A stretch of DNA of 31,750 nucleotides from Sergeia podlipaevii (GCA_030849805.1 JASANZ010002000.1:1-31750); one strand, 5' to 3'. Positions 9,001 to 18,200 are shown, counted from the first letter of the stretch. Notes: generated from the letters alone by a model not told the origin. Made by a program: numbers and translations.

Positions 9001-11679
9001 CTTCAGCTCACGCAGGTCCGCGTCGAGTGTGTGGTCCTTGAAGTATTGAGTGTCAACACCCTGAATGCGCAGCTGCTGCCCGGTGACAGTCATGTCCCCG
9101 AGTTGAACATCTGGGTCGGAGAGAATCGGCTGAGTATCGCGGCCCCAAATAAGGTTCACGTAGTTCTCGCCGATGCTGAGGTTGTTGACGGGGATGCAGA
9201 ACTGCGGGTTGGTTCGAAAGTGTGCAGGACGACTCCACAGACCCCACTTGCCTGAAGCCGTAGAGGCCCGCACGACGGCGACGTATTCGCGATCAGGCAG
9301 CAGCTCCGCCACACGCAGCGAGGTGTGCTCGCTGGACACAATAAGACGCCTACATACATCGGCGCGACCGCCCGCAAAGTAACCGCTCTCCTCATCCGGC
9401 ACCACGTTACCCTCCAGCATCTCCGTGCTATACACAAAGATAGAATATCGAGAGATGAACATATCTGCGGTGGTCACGGCGTTATCGGCAGTAGCGGCGG
9501 CAGTGTTGTTGTTGTTGCTGGTGCTGGTGTCACTGTTTCCTGTTACGCCAAGGCCAGGGTCGTTGTCGTCGTCCATCGTGTGTCGCTGCCACATGAGACG
9601 CACAAAGTCCTCGCCGATTTCGTGAATTGCAGTTACGACGGAGGCCAGCGTGCGGACCCGTATTTTGCTCCATAGTCCCCATTGTCCACGGTCATCCCCT
9701 GCGCGCACGGAGATCATGTAAGTCGTAGAGGGACGCAGGTTGGTAATCATGTAATTGGCCTCAAGCACATGGCAATGCAGAATGTTGTCCTCGTCGGTGT
9801 CAACGCAGGCGACGACCACCTCGTACGTCAACGCTCCCCAGCGCGACGACGACGACTCCTTATTGTTTTTGTCCTTGAGGTTGGCATCGTCCTCGTTGGT
9901 GCCCAGGCCTCGCTTCCACACAATATGCGCAAAGTCCTCGCCGAGATCCCACACGTGCAACGAAACAGGCTCCAGCGTCTGCAAGCGCAGCGGAGTCGAG
10001 AACTCACCCCACTGCTCAGCGCCAGTCACGGGGTTGTGCTGCCGCGTGCGGCTCGTCACTTCAAATAAGCTGTCAGCCGGGAGATGATTGACGCGGAAGC
10101 CGGGCTGGCCAAGCTCTGGCCGCACCTCTTTATCCAGCAGCACTATGCGCTCGCCGAGCGCGCTCAGCTGGGTCACCATAACGTTGTAGCAGTCATCCGG
10201 GTGTGGGTCAGCGTTGACGCCGCCGGGCGTAGGCCACTTCAGCGTGAAGAAGTCCTCGCCACGCTCCACACAAGTAAGAACTGCCTTTGGGCGTGTTGTA
10301 AATGCAGTAGGGGTCGTCCACAGACCCCACTCCCCACCTACAAAACTACGCATAGAGACAAGATACTCCGTGCCGGCAGCAAGGCCCTCTAAGTGGAATT
10401 GACGATGACTTGCTGTCATGTCCTCATTTTCGTCTTCACCGCCGTCCTTGTCTGTATCGGCGGTGTTTCTATAAACATCTAGCAGCTTGCGCTGCTTAAA
10501 TCCAGTGGCAGGGCTCTCCACTTTGTATTCTAGTTTTGACTCCGAGGCCTCCTCGGTTGGACGGTTCCACGTGAAGGACAAGAAGCACTCGCAAACGCAG
10601 GTGGCAGACACGGTAGGGCGATCCACCGTGCGCACATCCAGCCGATTCGATCGGGTTCCCCATATTCCTTCCTTCGAGAAGCAGCGGACGTATATCGCGT
10701 AGGTTGTGCTGGGAAATAAATCCACAATGCGGTGAGACGTGACAGATGCTGGCAACTCCGTAGGAGCAAAGTAGAGCCCATCGCTTTCTATCGTCACCTC
10801 GTATTGATGCGCATCAATATGAGGTAGCACATAACCAATCGCCGAAGAGGGTCGCTCCGTGCCTCGCTGCCATGTCACCGAGATGGTATCCTCGCCTCTA
10901 GACTCTAGAGAGACGTGTAGGGCGGCTTCAGTATAGAAGCGTCCCACAGGAACCCAGTTGATCACGGTCCCAATCAATGTTTCATGACGCATCATGACGA
11001 CATAAGCGGTGCCTGGCGAAAGACCCCGCAGTGTATGACTCCTCACACCAGACTCGAACCCTTGGCAGAACTCCTGGACCATGTCACGCTCGCGAAGCAC
11101 GCGCAGCTCAAAGCCTGCGATATCACCGATACGGCGTGTGCCAACTGCGTCCACCTCTGGTGTCATACCGGTCGTATCACGTACAGCTGTGCGCTCCCAT
11201 TGCACACGCACCCAGTCCTCGCCAATGTCGTCTATTCTGCCTATCACTGGGTGAAACGTCGCAGCCCGCACGGGTGCTGACCACGTGCTCCATGAGCAGC
11301 TCGGCTTGTGGTAGTACTGAACTCCGGCGACGTACTGAGAACCTGCGGCTAGCTTCACCACCTTGCGCGCACGTGGCGCATCCACAAGCTCGTCACACAG
11401 CAAAAGAGGATCAGTCTCCGCAGGCGGCACAAACTCATCCTGCTCTGCCGCTCCGGCCGCCTCGGACAACTCCACTACACGAGCAGGCTCGCTGGCATAC
11501 ACCACAAGGCGCCACCGCTCAATGCCTTCCAGATCCTCCTCCGTTACGGAGCCATTGTTAAACTCGATCCCAAACTCGGCAAATATCTCACCCACACGCA
11601 TGACAACCGCCTGGCAGTGCAGTTGTCGTACGTCCTTGTGGGTGCTTACACCCGGTGAAGGGGATGATGAACTCTCCAT
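1..11679 (-). CDS. Giant fibronectin type III (FN3) repeat protein, N-terminal 3893 codons; 3' end outside the window
   Basis: The frame is open without a stop from the ATG at 11679 to base 1. It encodes at least 3893 residues, so the protein continues beyond the left edge. It consists of about 28 FN3-like units plus the start of another. Each unit opens with a pattern like (V/I)GEDFVxVxWxR, continues with a Y-x-V-x-V strand, then Lxx-L-x-P-x-T-x-Y-x-V-x-V-R-A, and ends in a W-G-x-W-S motif. The N-terminus (MESSSSPSPGVSTHK) shows no signal peptide, and I saw no membrane segment, so I infer a cytosolic or cytoskeletal scaffold. The first unit begins around residue 28. Helical or acidic inserts sit inside several units. 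The ATG is the first one after an in-frame stop and after the acceptor at 11777. Known FN3 proteins are adhesion, receptor or cytoskeletal proteins; no specific function can be assigned. Coding and FN3 calls are secure; the role is unknown. Confidence 0.9.
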   Translation of the reverse strand, partial: MESSSSPSPGVSTHKDVRQLHCQAVVMRVGEIFAEFGIEFNNGSVTEEDLEGIERWRLVVYASEPARVVELSEAAGAAEQDEFVPPAETDPLLLCDELVDAPRARKVVKLAAGSQYVAGVQYYHKPSCSWSTWSAPVRAATFHPVIGRIDDIGEDWVRVQWERTAVRDTTGMTPEVDAVGTRRIGDIAGFELRVLRERDMVQEFCQGFESGVRSHTLRGLSPGTAYVVMMRHETLIGTVINWVPVGRFYTEAALHVSLESRGEDTISVTWQRGTERPSSAIGYVLPHIDAHQYEVTIESDGLYFAPTELPASVTSHRIVDLFPSTTYAIYVRCFSKEGIWGTRSNRLDVRTVDRPTVSATCVCECFLSFTWNRPTEEASESKLEYKVESPATGFKQRKLLDVYRNTADTDKDGGEDENEDMTASHRQFHLEGLAAGTEYLVSMRSFVGGEWGLWTTPTAFTTRPKAVLTCVERGEDFFTLKWPTPGGVNADPHPDDCYNVMVTQLSALGERIVLLDKEVRPELGQPGFRVNHLPADSLFEVTSRTRQHNPVTGAEQWGEFSTPLRLQTLEPVSLHVWDLGEDFAHIVWKRGLGTNEDDANLKDKNNKESSSSRWGALTYEVVVACVDTDEDNILHCHVLEANYMITNLRPSTTYMISVRAGDDRGQWGLWSKIRVRTLASVVTAIHEIGEDFVRLMWQRHTMDDDNDPGLGVTGNSDTSTSNNNNTAAATADNAVTTADMFISRYSIFVYSTEMLEGNVVPDEESGYFAGGRADVCRRLIVSSEHTSLRVAELLPDREYVAVVRASTASGKWGLWSRPAHFRTNPQFCIPVNNLSIGENYVNLIWGRDTQPILSDPDVQLGDMTVTGQQLRIQGVDTQYFKDHTLDADLRELKLYGLSPASAYTIQLRVCGRSGCWGLWSPPVHILTRGTILTRAIEVAEDYAVINWERRRVPNPSHYPTGRGVVTSYHLRVYNNTTGVHLETFLSDSDCPYRISGLRSDTYYCVELKAHYNDEEWGLWSTPLWCLTMRPMKLQTRLISEEFCRLSINRPEQQRRLPEDDGNRPTEDKMVAFGQLRSNLMLCVTSPILTKTAHSPSGQAKPKYHNSSLPPDAADHRLVYQTEIISSTEVTEHTVPNLKSNTVYSVSARSKLANGEWGMWAPSMLFATVPTTCVAFMDIGENFIDVEWRRHVQLIPPQIEEPERVVCGLGTISASRVRVREVGGSYQRLYSIESSFKTLRLEDLAPATTYGVSVQTYNDNFDWGVWSEESKVRTVPGMGINIQHVSEDALWVSWTRLTDLDAITDADTTLSVNVIAKACEVRITGAGGFQYSKETDSNKLFFRGLQPDTVYTVGVRVLFAETGEWGLWSLCAFRTKPRLRVTFGSIGEHFAIVEWRRHLPKHSSEEELEVEASAVVAETDDVVQRFRFKVQRVGDDVAHLYDLSPTVSSFRLRNLLPSSEYRVWMCAKGYEGVWGFWNEETRVRTLPKLQLDVVDIGEDYVRVNWQRGAWQGEFVPPNEDEDEEDVEVRQVDGAVSGYQVRVLDRYGAVVSTQAVSFRETRCVVSGLNLSSLYSVEVCAKDTYEEWGLWSDVRRFVTLKAVSMNLQRVGETFMDVEWHRLGQQYNNMRAKNRRRRLASVDGDEEYYEEEEENEMTNYGDATAPLDSDTFGGYHHSGQHSSQHCDVLEESFPSDALREDEGATQWHVRVQAKRIFGGQPEAEDYREFYTDANEFSRRIGELLPNSTYAVSVRARNKADEWGHWSPLMLVATYPLLQVHVDAVGETFISLSWERGQRAESGAAVTDASSAAAFGAPLGGGDEGITTVPTTELVHGDSLVCFPESADIHNYQVMIRPLASEAAQFDEADEPLVDGARAYETTQPSLRLGNLTPGTRYVATVREQHVDDSGRAINGSWGAESEPMFLETIPPLRVIPVEIGEDYCLVEWRRVHRVAEESNTQLAVSTSAPRVSEYEVNILRLQDDGVTEYEGAFALNKRVSLQPNVQSYHIHSLVHNTIYEVRVRGRSDSGSWGPWSPVTKFVTNGRLLVTVESVFETNAVVSWARPLPTWAAKMQHPHEAICEDPRPCSAVSDDMVATERTVGVATLPRCSDAGGAVLGAVATSPGEDDGIDLAPLREVLLGDYSVQKYELIVKGISCDFDQTMTIGKEEMSVAVTGLQQHHMYWICVRSCSENGHWSKHSNKHTILTLCPMRAAVAHYTESVAVVRWHREVSDVNDFAEVLATERAAAERRCDERERRDLFQLKRLMQEMEAAESTGDFVLTGGVDDGEMGPGVSNMSGVMIAGEGGWVDKTTRDEHNALLRLQATQHLWPEKVVLGDSEATAYHFRLFGNEDGEQAADIEESNDGSVRTAAQAKEMTCCPYIQGVDALRVRNVGPVAGVGVGHLAKLLETLSVNSGGLGGTNSGGAGAGSVAGKRATKKAMTVASASMYNGSEAPGTSITPIHGRDNSGLSGGAGGYAAFDETAALSEGAVIDVQLQDIVHEVVIRNLSPSTTFRLTVCARNTREEWQPWSESVLLHTLAPITLSQSRFGEHYINLFWHRMDAATAATMDRQQGEYLALSEEFKDFTQKDLEARRAEVSAEEYTALVERLRQWRDAKLAVQERRQSLVDGKVPLTVDPNTSILGYQLRIVLESGKFVEHYIALDAADAGGAAFTATGLKPNSMYVCLVCADYGHGIWGQWTKPLKFMTQNLIQLQLTYVGEAFVDIAWQRLENKKLSAIDRADTLLTSTFTEEEQIYQVRITHNDPVTGESIEEQREMKTCNSFRIDSLNPDTKYTFAVREWDAKGDWGLWCTPRTCATLPGMFSVIADVGDNWASIQWGRLMRRVDYDNDMHVLQYGVDAISCYLRVQELSDNGDDHNSSAADGSVVEEVDGGFLEGDGDAATDGQSGSGARSRSSVVRSDRVSPSSTVNVFSADEMEGIFADTQRRTQSNLPREHPKEFEGTREDGRYVLVKRFDPSVELFDIRTLRPDRFYSVEVLSETTGGQLGMWSAAQLLLTMPKINLSVNYIDEQYVDIEWVRHPPRQHPRLNMADVFVGEYVTLSYELEVTSVADDRQSSTSGTGAIGRPAPGTVAQAAAPFALSTVLQATVSSYYVKGLKLDSIYAARIRSVNAKHQTSLWSDTLRMATLTPVLVRPVQIIEDCISLVWGRDEQCTMEMGRAVQAELEEEATAAAAAAAADNSASTSAPSGTVVEAMTTTAAVATATSPASSAVPVVHIGSKESAGYQMRVSCAKSHGIEPLMEKNFNGNVHSLELASLQPNTAYVITVRAANARGEWGLWSEERCVYTMKLVSATVGAVGEDFVRLMWERPAPDEVQQVLQTASSISMPSPSAGAALQCSAVSGSSPNSPTEMPRDEADSTAISNNGVAVSANASNIANAAAGAPGVGDDSATEDPTRPRQLRARRFPLLDRPEEVHPVYRSEHTEIKTIAISVCREDESEGYTVEVDGNMHCHTIPSLRPDTVYYIAVRACYGNGEWGPWSSAVQTGTYNLLAVELKDLGEDFFAAVWQRKSNTAGLQSLLLGKVEETTCYELAVHDFTDVPFGEEGEAALEPRELRSFFIQPKQRNYTVKDLHSNHRYRLSVRRWYKPLEKFLKDCPQVQPATDDGQIRETIERTRAVPGAWSEPDYAVTLRDMICVAEKIGEDFFCVHWERDPRAVSLPIRKNFAVKPTQNYQVRIDELLRDGTAVDTSNDSYHVDKLISPTENTFLAQGLRPDSVYRVDVRCSVEKVWGRWSRSVYLITLPKLHIEVTNIGEDSASISWRRHFRPLMLPDGSEADTGDKNTNDTYQLDINGIGIPFQLSKRFKGSRTSYTAKHLEAKALYSIQVRSSDSIRQTWSLWSELVYFATLPPLQVTVGPPAEHFVYVNWQRPTQT
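96..11600 (-). repeat. Array of about 28 FN3 units, each ending in a WSxWS-like motif
   Basis: The W-G-x-W-S-like motifs are centred near 107, 425, 754, 1187, 1790, 2265, 2657, 3257, 3590, 4100, 5097, 5591, 5937, 6401, 6921, 7257, 7583, 7889, 8207, 8627, 8927, 9239, 9674, 10005, 10322, 10654, 10955 (degenerate) and 11285. The commonest form is WGLWS. The outermost two visible copies are true WSxWS (WSTWS near 11285, WSLWS near 107). Compact units are about 300-350 nt apart (100-115 aa, a normal FN3 length); the longest gap is about 1000 nt (near 4100-5097). The units differ widely in DNA sequence, so the array is an old protein repeat and not a recent tandem duplication. Positions are read by eye and are good to a few bases. 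Confidence 0.85.
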
Positions 11680-12226
11680 TCGCACTAACAGGCGCGCACG
11701 CTCTCTCGCACACACGTCACACAAGTATGCAATGAGATGAGAATAAATAAAAAAATCGCACTACTTCTTCTATTCACTATATGATGCGCATAGACAAAAA
11801 GAAAAGAAAGAAGAAAGGGAGGGGGGGACAGTAAAGAGAAATTGTTGTACTTCTTTATGTAAATATGCAAAGCATCAGGAATGGAGAAATAAAAAAAATG
11901 GCGAGAATTTTTACGTTTTCCCACTGGATTAGAGAAATCACCACAATGAGATGAAAGAGGTCTGTGCGTGTCAGCTAGCATTATTCAGTCTTTGCTTATT
12001 TATCCTTTTTCATTTGATATCGGCAAAAAAAAAAAAGAAATATAATATATATATAGGAAAAATAGCCAGCGGGCACCACATACATGGACCGTCAATATAC
12101 TCCTGTTAATACATGTGAAACTGCATACATGTTCAACACGCTCGCCAAAACTCAAAAAGCCAAGAAAAAAAAAGCTTTTGCTCCTCTGCACTTCACTTCG
12201 CCACAGAACAAAAGGAAGAAAAAAAA
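11680..12226. other. Spacer: 3' UTR of the HECT gene and 5' leader of the FN3 gene
   Basis: This 547-bp AT-rich stretch has no credible gene. It contains purine runs on the plus strand (pyrimidine on the coding strand) near 11793-11828, 12025-12037 and 12164-12173, and a short TA run near 12043-12054. It must hold the polyadenylation site of the HECT mRNA and the trans-splice acceptor of the FN3 mRNA. Confidence 0.7.
11777..11828 (-). promoter_or_regulatory. Probable trans-splice acceptor (polypyrimidine tract plus AG) of the FN3 gene
   Basis: On the minus strand a C/T tract of about 36 nt (11828-11793) is followed by the first AG at 11778-11777. This gives a leader of about 97 nt with no ATG before the start at 11679. 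The arrangement is typical of spliced-leader addition in trypanosomatids. The exact AG used is inferred; other AGs follow within 15 nt. Confidence 0.55.
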
Positions 12227-15200
12227 TCACACAATGCCAAACTGATGAGCATGAGAAAGACATACAAACAAGTTCTGACGCAGCTCATCAGCGTCACGGC
12301 ATGGCTGCAGACGCAAAGACATGGGAAAGCACGTATGCGCGGTGGGCAACGAATGAGGATCGTCGCCGCATGTTACATGCACCTTTTCAGGCAATGGCAG
12401 CCGCCCTTGCCCAGAGCAGAACATCAAGAAACGAGATCGCTGCTTCTCCGTCATCCCAGATAGCACCTCGGCCAGCATCGACGTCATCTCCGGCGATAGG
12501 TTAGCGCAGTCCATGAACTCCATCACTTGTTCCACCGAGCACGACGCCGCACCGCACACGCGAGTCTGCAGATCATCCCATCGCACTGCCCTGAGCACAC
12601 TCGGGGCAATCACCATCTGCAGCCCATTCCTCAAGGCCAACAGCGCAGCATCAAACTGATGTACCAGGGCGTACTCTGCGCAGCGTCGCCGCCGTGCCGC
12701 CTCAGCCGCCTTTGCACTCGCAGCAAAATCCTCCATGTCATCAAGCTCGCTCAGTGCTGTCCCGATACGGCTCATGTTCTGCATGCTAGCAGCAGGTGTC
12801 ATATCGGCAAAAGACTGCATGGGCAGACGTCTTGCAATGCCGAGGCGAGGCGTCGACTGCCACAGTTTAGATGGCGGTGCAGCAGCGCCGCTCACACCGC
12901 CTCCACACGCTTCATTCGGTGACGCAGCCGTATATGTAGCTCCCGCTGGAGGCATATTGTTGTTGTTGATGTTTCCAGCCAGAGAGAGCCACCGCTCGCT
13001 GTGCTGCAGCGCCGCCACACCGGCAATGCCATTATAAAGCTCATCATCGAGAAGGAACTCGTCGTCCTCGAGCGAGCCACGCACGGTGTCGTCGATGTCG
13101 TAGTAGTAGTCCTCAATCGTGGCATCCTGCATGCACAAGTACTTCCACACCAAGCGTGGAAAGTTCAGTGAGAGCTTCATAGTTCCGCAGAGTGTCACGT
13201 TACCAATCACCATGCCCAGCCACGTCAGCATACGCAGACACAGATCGCGGTGCTCACTATCACCACTGCCGCCAACGCTGCTGCTGCTGCGTGGCGCACC
13301 GCTCACGACGCCCATGACACCGCCAGAAAATCCTCTACTCATTTGATATCCCTCCTGCTGCTGCCGTTGACCATCCGCGCCACCAGCACCACCTCCACCG
13401 CTGTAAGCGACATCGTCAAGGATGCCAGCGTCCACAGCCAGCGGAGTCCCACTCGCGCCACCCAGCAGAGTCATATTGGGCACCACAGTGAAGATGGTGC
13501 TGTGTCCACACAGCTTAAACAGCGGCACGGAAGGATCGCAGCGCACGCTGGCGTCGCCGGTGCCTATCACGCGGTAGTTGAGTTCATCTGCTATCATGGA
13601 GAAGACAGAGCGTGTCACACCTCCAGCGTCCAGCACCACGTCGCCAACAAGCTGCACAGAGAACATGACCGCGTTCTTATAAATGGGAGCTCCTTCAAGC
13701 TGCTTGAAAAGCTGCCCCGTAACCGACTTTGAGAGAAGATCGCTGAGCGTGTACAAGATGGGCGATGCCACTGAGCGAGTAGGTGCGGAAGACGTCGCCC
13801 CCTCCGCTGCGCCAGAACTTGTGGGTCCTAGAGGGAGACCGCGGTCCTTCAGTACTCGGCGCGCGCGCTGCGGGTCAATCTTCACCGTCCGCGCCACGCT
13901 GCCACTAAACGTTGGTCGCCCACCCAACTCGGTCTCAAACAGCAGCCACCGCGCATTACTCAAAAGAAGATCGCGAGCGCGGCGGCTGTAACGGTTTAGA
14001 TACGCAGGCGACCCCTTGAGGTGGCTCAGCGCGCGCGTAACAATCACTGTGATCGCGCTGACTCCGCACAAGTGCGTGACGTACGGGGCAAGCACAGACA
14101 TATTGCAGGAGTCAGCCTCCCCCACACTGCTTTCCTCACACACCACTGCACGCACCAGCGGATACTCGACAAGGGAGCGCTGAGTGCTGGGCGAGGACGC
14201 AAGACCCGCCGTCACCGTCGTAGCACACTGCAGGTCGGTAACACCGGCGCTATCAAGAAAGCCGCATAGCTGTCGGTAGAAGTCGTAACTGCGTGCAGGG
14301 ACGGGCACTGTCGTCGGGGCAACCACAACGCCACTCGTCTCACTCTCAGGTTCATTTTTTCCGCCGTCGTCATCATCATCATCGCTACCCTGCTGCAATA
14401 GCGCAAGAGCGTCCATGGTACCGCCATAGTCCAAGTATCCTTCTGGTTTAAACTGTGTCTCCCGAAAGGATACCGCTACTCCTAGCGGACCGGCATCGGC
14501 GCTGACGTAGGGGTAAATCTCCTCGCAGCCACCCTGCGCGGGCACCGTCACCCACATCAGTTCCTCCCCGTTCATAGACCAGCACACCATCATTGCGTCA
14601 AGGTCCATGAGAGTACCAATCACATCCCCACCCTGGGGCTTGCGGGGCATCAGCACTACCTGCTCGCTCATCATAAGCCGCAGGCGGTCTCGGCAGTTAA
14701 AGCCCCACGAATGAAGATCACTCCCTACGTGCTGGCTACTGCTGATATGCTCGTGTTGTAGTGTGCCCCAGCCCATCACAATCGTGCACTCGGATGTAAA
14801 CTTTCGAGGCAACACCACCTCGAAGTAGTGCTTCCCGCCATGGGTAGGCACGATGCCAACGCTGCCGCGCACCTGGCCGCAGCGAAGCTCGCCACCTTCC
14901 CGCATCGTTGTGCCAGCAAGTGGAATAACATAGGGAAAAGTGGCAGCAACGTCTACGCTTAGCAGACGAGGTACGGGGAGGCCCCGCTCCATGCTCTGGA
15001 GCGTGCGCACCAGCGCGGCGGGTGCCCATGCGCTGGGTGAGGTGGCCGCAAGCTGCATGCCGTGAAGAAGAGCGTGAGTGTGAACGCGCGCCTGGCCGGG
15101 CACAACTGGTCTGAGAGAGAGCAGCATTGCAAGCGGAGCAACGCTTGTACTGCCCCACGTCATGTCTTCCTTCTGGGTCTCCTCCTCGACTGTACCATCA

Positions 15201-18200
15201 CCGCTGTCGGCCTTCCCGCAGTCTGAGAACGCCTCAAGAAGCTCCGCCACACACGTGCACACCACCTCGCGCATGTGCAGCTGGCTACTGTGCCGTGCTG
15301 CATGCAGACACAAGACGTATAGCAGCTGATGGCGATGTTGCCGAAGCTCAGTGTGGGCAGTAATGAGTGTCCGCGCCACCGCTGCCACCGCACGCACCTC
15401 CTCCGCTGAATGAGCCACGCTCATCAATGTGGTACTTCGTTGCAATGCACTCGTGGAACCAAGTGAAGGAGCCGCCCCACGGAGAGAGGGAAGTGTCACC
15501 ACAACTACATTGTCCGTTTCGGTAGCTGCCGTTGCAGCGGCAGCAGCAACAGTGTCGTCATCCGCTAGTAGTGCATCGAAACAAGCACGAACAATGCGAA
15601 GAGCAGTAGAAGAGGGCACTGATGGCAGTTCAGAGAGCCATTCATCCTTGCAAATGCGCAGTCTTACTAGTGTCTCTACATCACAGAGAGCTTCCGGGGC
15701 TACCCACGGGCACCAATGAAGCACCAGTCGACTCGCAAAGTACACCATCGCATCTGGCACACAAGAGGACTGAATCTGAGAGTTGGTTTGCTGCTGTGAA
15801 TAAGACGCGCTGGCGTTGTTGTTGTTGTTGCCGTTATTTACAGATGAGTTGGAAGTGCCCAGCCTCGTGCCTACCGAAGTGGACGCCATCAGCACATCCT
15901 GTCTATCCGCGTCAAGCACCGAGGCACAGTTTTGTAGCATTGGTGGCACATACAATGCCAAGTTGGCTCTTGAAGGCACAACACCCGCGTCTCTGTCGCA
16001 CTTCTCCATCTCGCTCAGCAGCGTGCGCAGGACACCCGCGCTGTACTGTGTCGTGGTGATGCCATAATGGAAAAAGCTGTCGCCTTCCATGGCAAAGTTG
16101 AACTCTACGCGATCACCTTCGCCCACCAGCCATGCCTCTATCGCGCACGTGTAGTGCTTTCGCGGAAGCCACTTCGTTACTTTCCCACAAGATTGGCAAA
16201 ACCGCCGCAAGCGGAGCGCGATGAAACTCGTGTAGCCTTCCTTCGTCCCGCATTCCTGACAATAACAAAAAGAAACTGCCGCTGCTGCTGCTGCTGCTGC
16301 GCTGAAGCCACCGCCACGTCCAATACCCGCGGAGCGTGGTTGCCCACACGTCGCACACATTCGCTCACTGTTGTTGTTGTATGAATACCGGCAGCTGCTG
16401 CACGTCCAGACCGCCCCGGGACGCGGTGTGGCGCAGATTGCGCACCGCGTCACCTCGGGCTCGTTCGCAAACGTGCACGCCTCGCAGCTCCATTCTGCAT
16501 TGGTATCTACACCGCTAGCGCTGTCACTGCTGCCACTGCCGGTCGCATCTGTTAGGAACGACATGCGGCCTACAAAAGTAGTGGCGGAGGTGAGGCTCCC
16601 CTCAAACGTAAAACTACCAAAGTTGACTTCGCCTTCGCCTTCCAGCGCCACTCCCTCTTCACATCTCTGATCCACCGTGTGCATCCTCATGCTGCTGCGG
16701 CAGTCCGAGGGCTCTTTAGTCTTGGGACGGAATGAGATCGTGATGGGTGTGTCGACCGCGTAGTTAGGCAACACGCCGCCACCATTCTGGGCCTCACTGT
16801 CTGAGTCGCTCGACGCCGCAACCGACTGCGTGGTGCGGGAGTTGCCAGCACTCGCGCGATCCGCAGAAGTGGTAGAAGGCATCCCCTCAGTCTGCCCCTC
16901 CTCAACCTTAGCTGCTGCTGCTGTCGTGCTTTTCCGCGTCAGCAACCCCACTGGCACGTCCGTCCACAGCGCACACCACCCAGTATAGGGCGACTCGCGA
17001 CCAAGAAGCCGCAACACTGCATCACACAGCGCACAGCCATTGGCTGGAGCCGGATGTTTCGCCATGCACTGACGCCACGGCACCCCGCACGTGGGGCACA
17101 GCAAACATGGGAGCAGCTTGGTGCTGGCATCCCCGTCCGTGTCTGTGATAGTGCTAACACTGCCCCTTTCGCCATTCGCTGCTAGCGGCGATGTTGTCTT
17201 CATTGCGGTAAAGATATGCGGCACCATCTCCAATAGCACTGCCTTGCCGCCTGTCTCGCTCGTGGTGAGTTCATTCCACGCTTCACGCAGAGCCACCTCT
17301 GCTGATAGGTCCCCGCCGCCACGCACGCGCAGCACTGCCAGTAGCAGCTGCACCAGCTGCTGAATAAGCGCCTGAGTATGGCGACTACCTGCATCCTCAT
17401 CACCTGATGGCACTGCGAAGGCAGAAGTGTTGAAGGACAGTGAACCTGCTCCATCCTCGGGTGTGTCTGAAGCTACAAGCGGAGGCTGTGGAAGTCCCTT
17501 GCCGGCAGTGGCCGGGAGCTGGCTAACTGGCTCCTCGAGCGTGAGTGAGAGAAGCCGTAAAACGCGCAGGAAGGCATGGGGGTGGCGCACACGCATCATT
17601 GGCGCGGCTAAGGGGGTGGAGGGTGGTAGAGGTGTGGCCAGCTTCAGTGCCACCTCCAGCAGCTCGTTTTCAAAGAGGTGCAGCGGCAGGCAGGCGTTGA
17701 GGGGGAGTTTCGAGTCAAAATTAGCCTCGAGTGCCGCCACCGCAACACGCAGCGCTGCTCCGCTGGGATCGAGCACCGTCGCCACTTCACCGTCGATGCG
17801 ACGCAACCGAACAGTCTGTACGCGGGCCACCACCTCAGAGCGCGGCGGAGCTCGATAGACCAAGCTGGACTCGTCACCGTCAGAGCCAAGCACCTCGAGC
17901 ACGGCAGTACCCTCCCGCCTTACTTCCAGAACACTACTGCTTTCCTTCTTCTCCGTTTCCGCCGTGCAGCACGAAGCGTTTTCACCTTCCTCCTTCTCTT
18001 CAGCTGAAATAGACATGAGTGCGTCGCGGGTGAGTGGCACTAGGTCTGAAGACCAGCACTGCAGCATCGCACGCATAGCGCGGCGCGCCATGATAGCCAA
18101 GTCACTACACGGGTACATCCATTTCGCCATGCTATCCTTATTGTAGAGTTCCACAAACGGGTATAACACCTTGACAGAGTGCGGGATATCCACGAATAAT

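Noticed and set aside
1..11679. WxxW sites as C-mannosylation targets
   Set aside because: The WGLW motifs fit the W-x-x-W consensus, but that modification occurs in the ER and the protein has no visible signal peptide. The WSxWS explanation fits the FN3 context.
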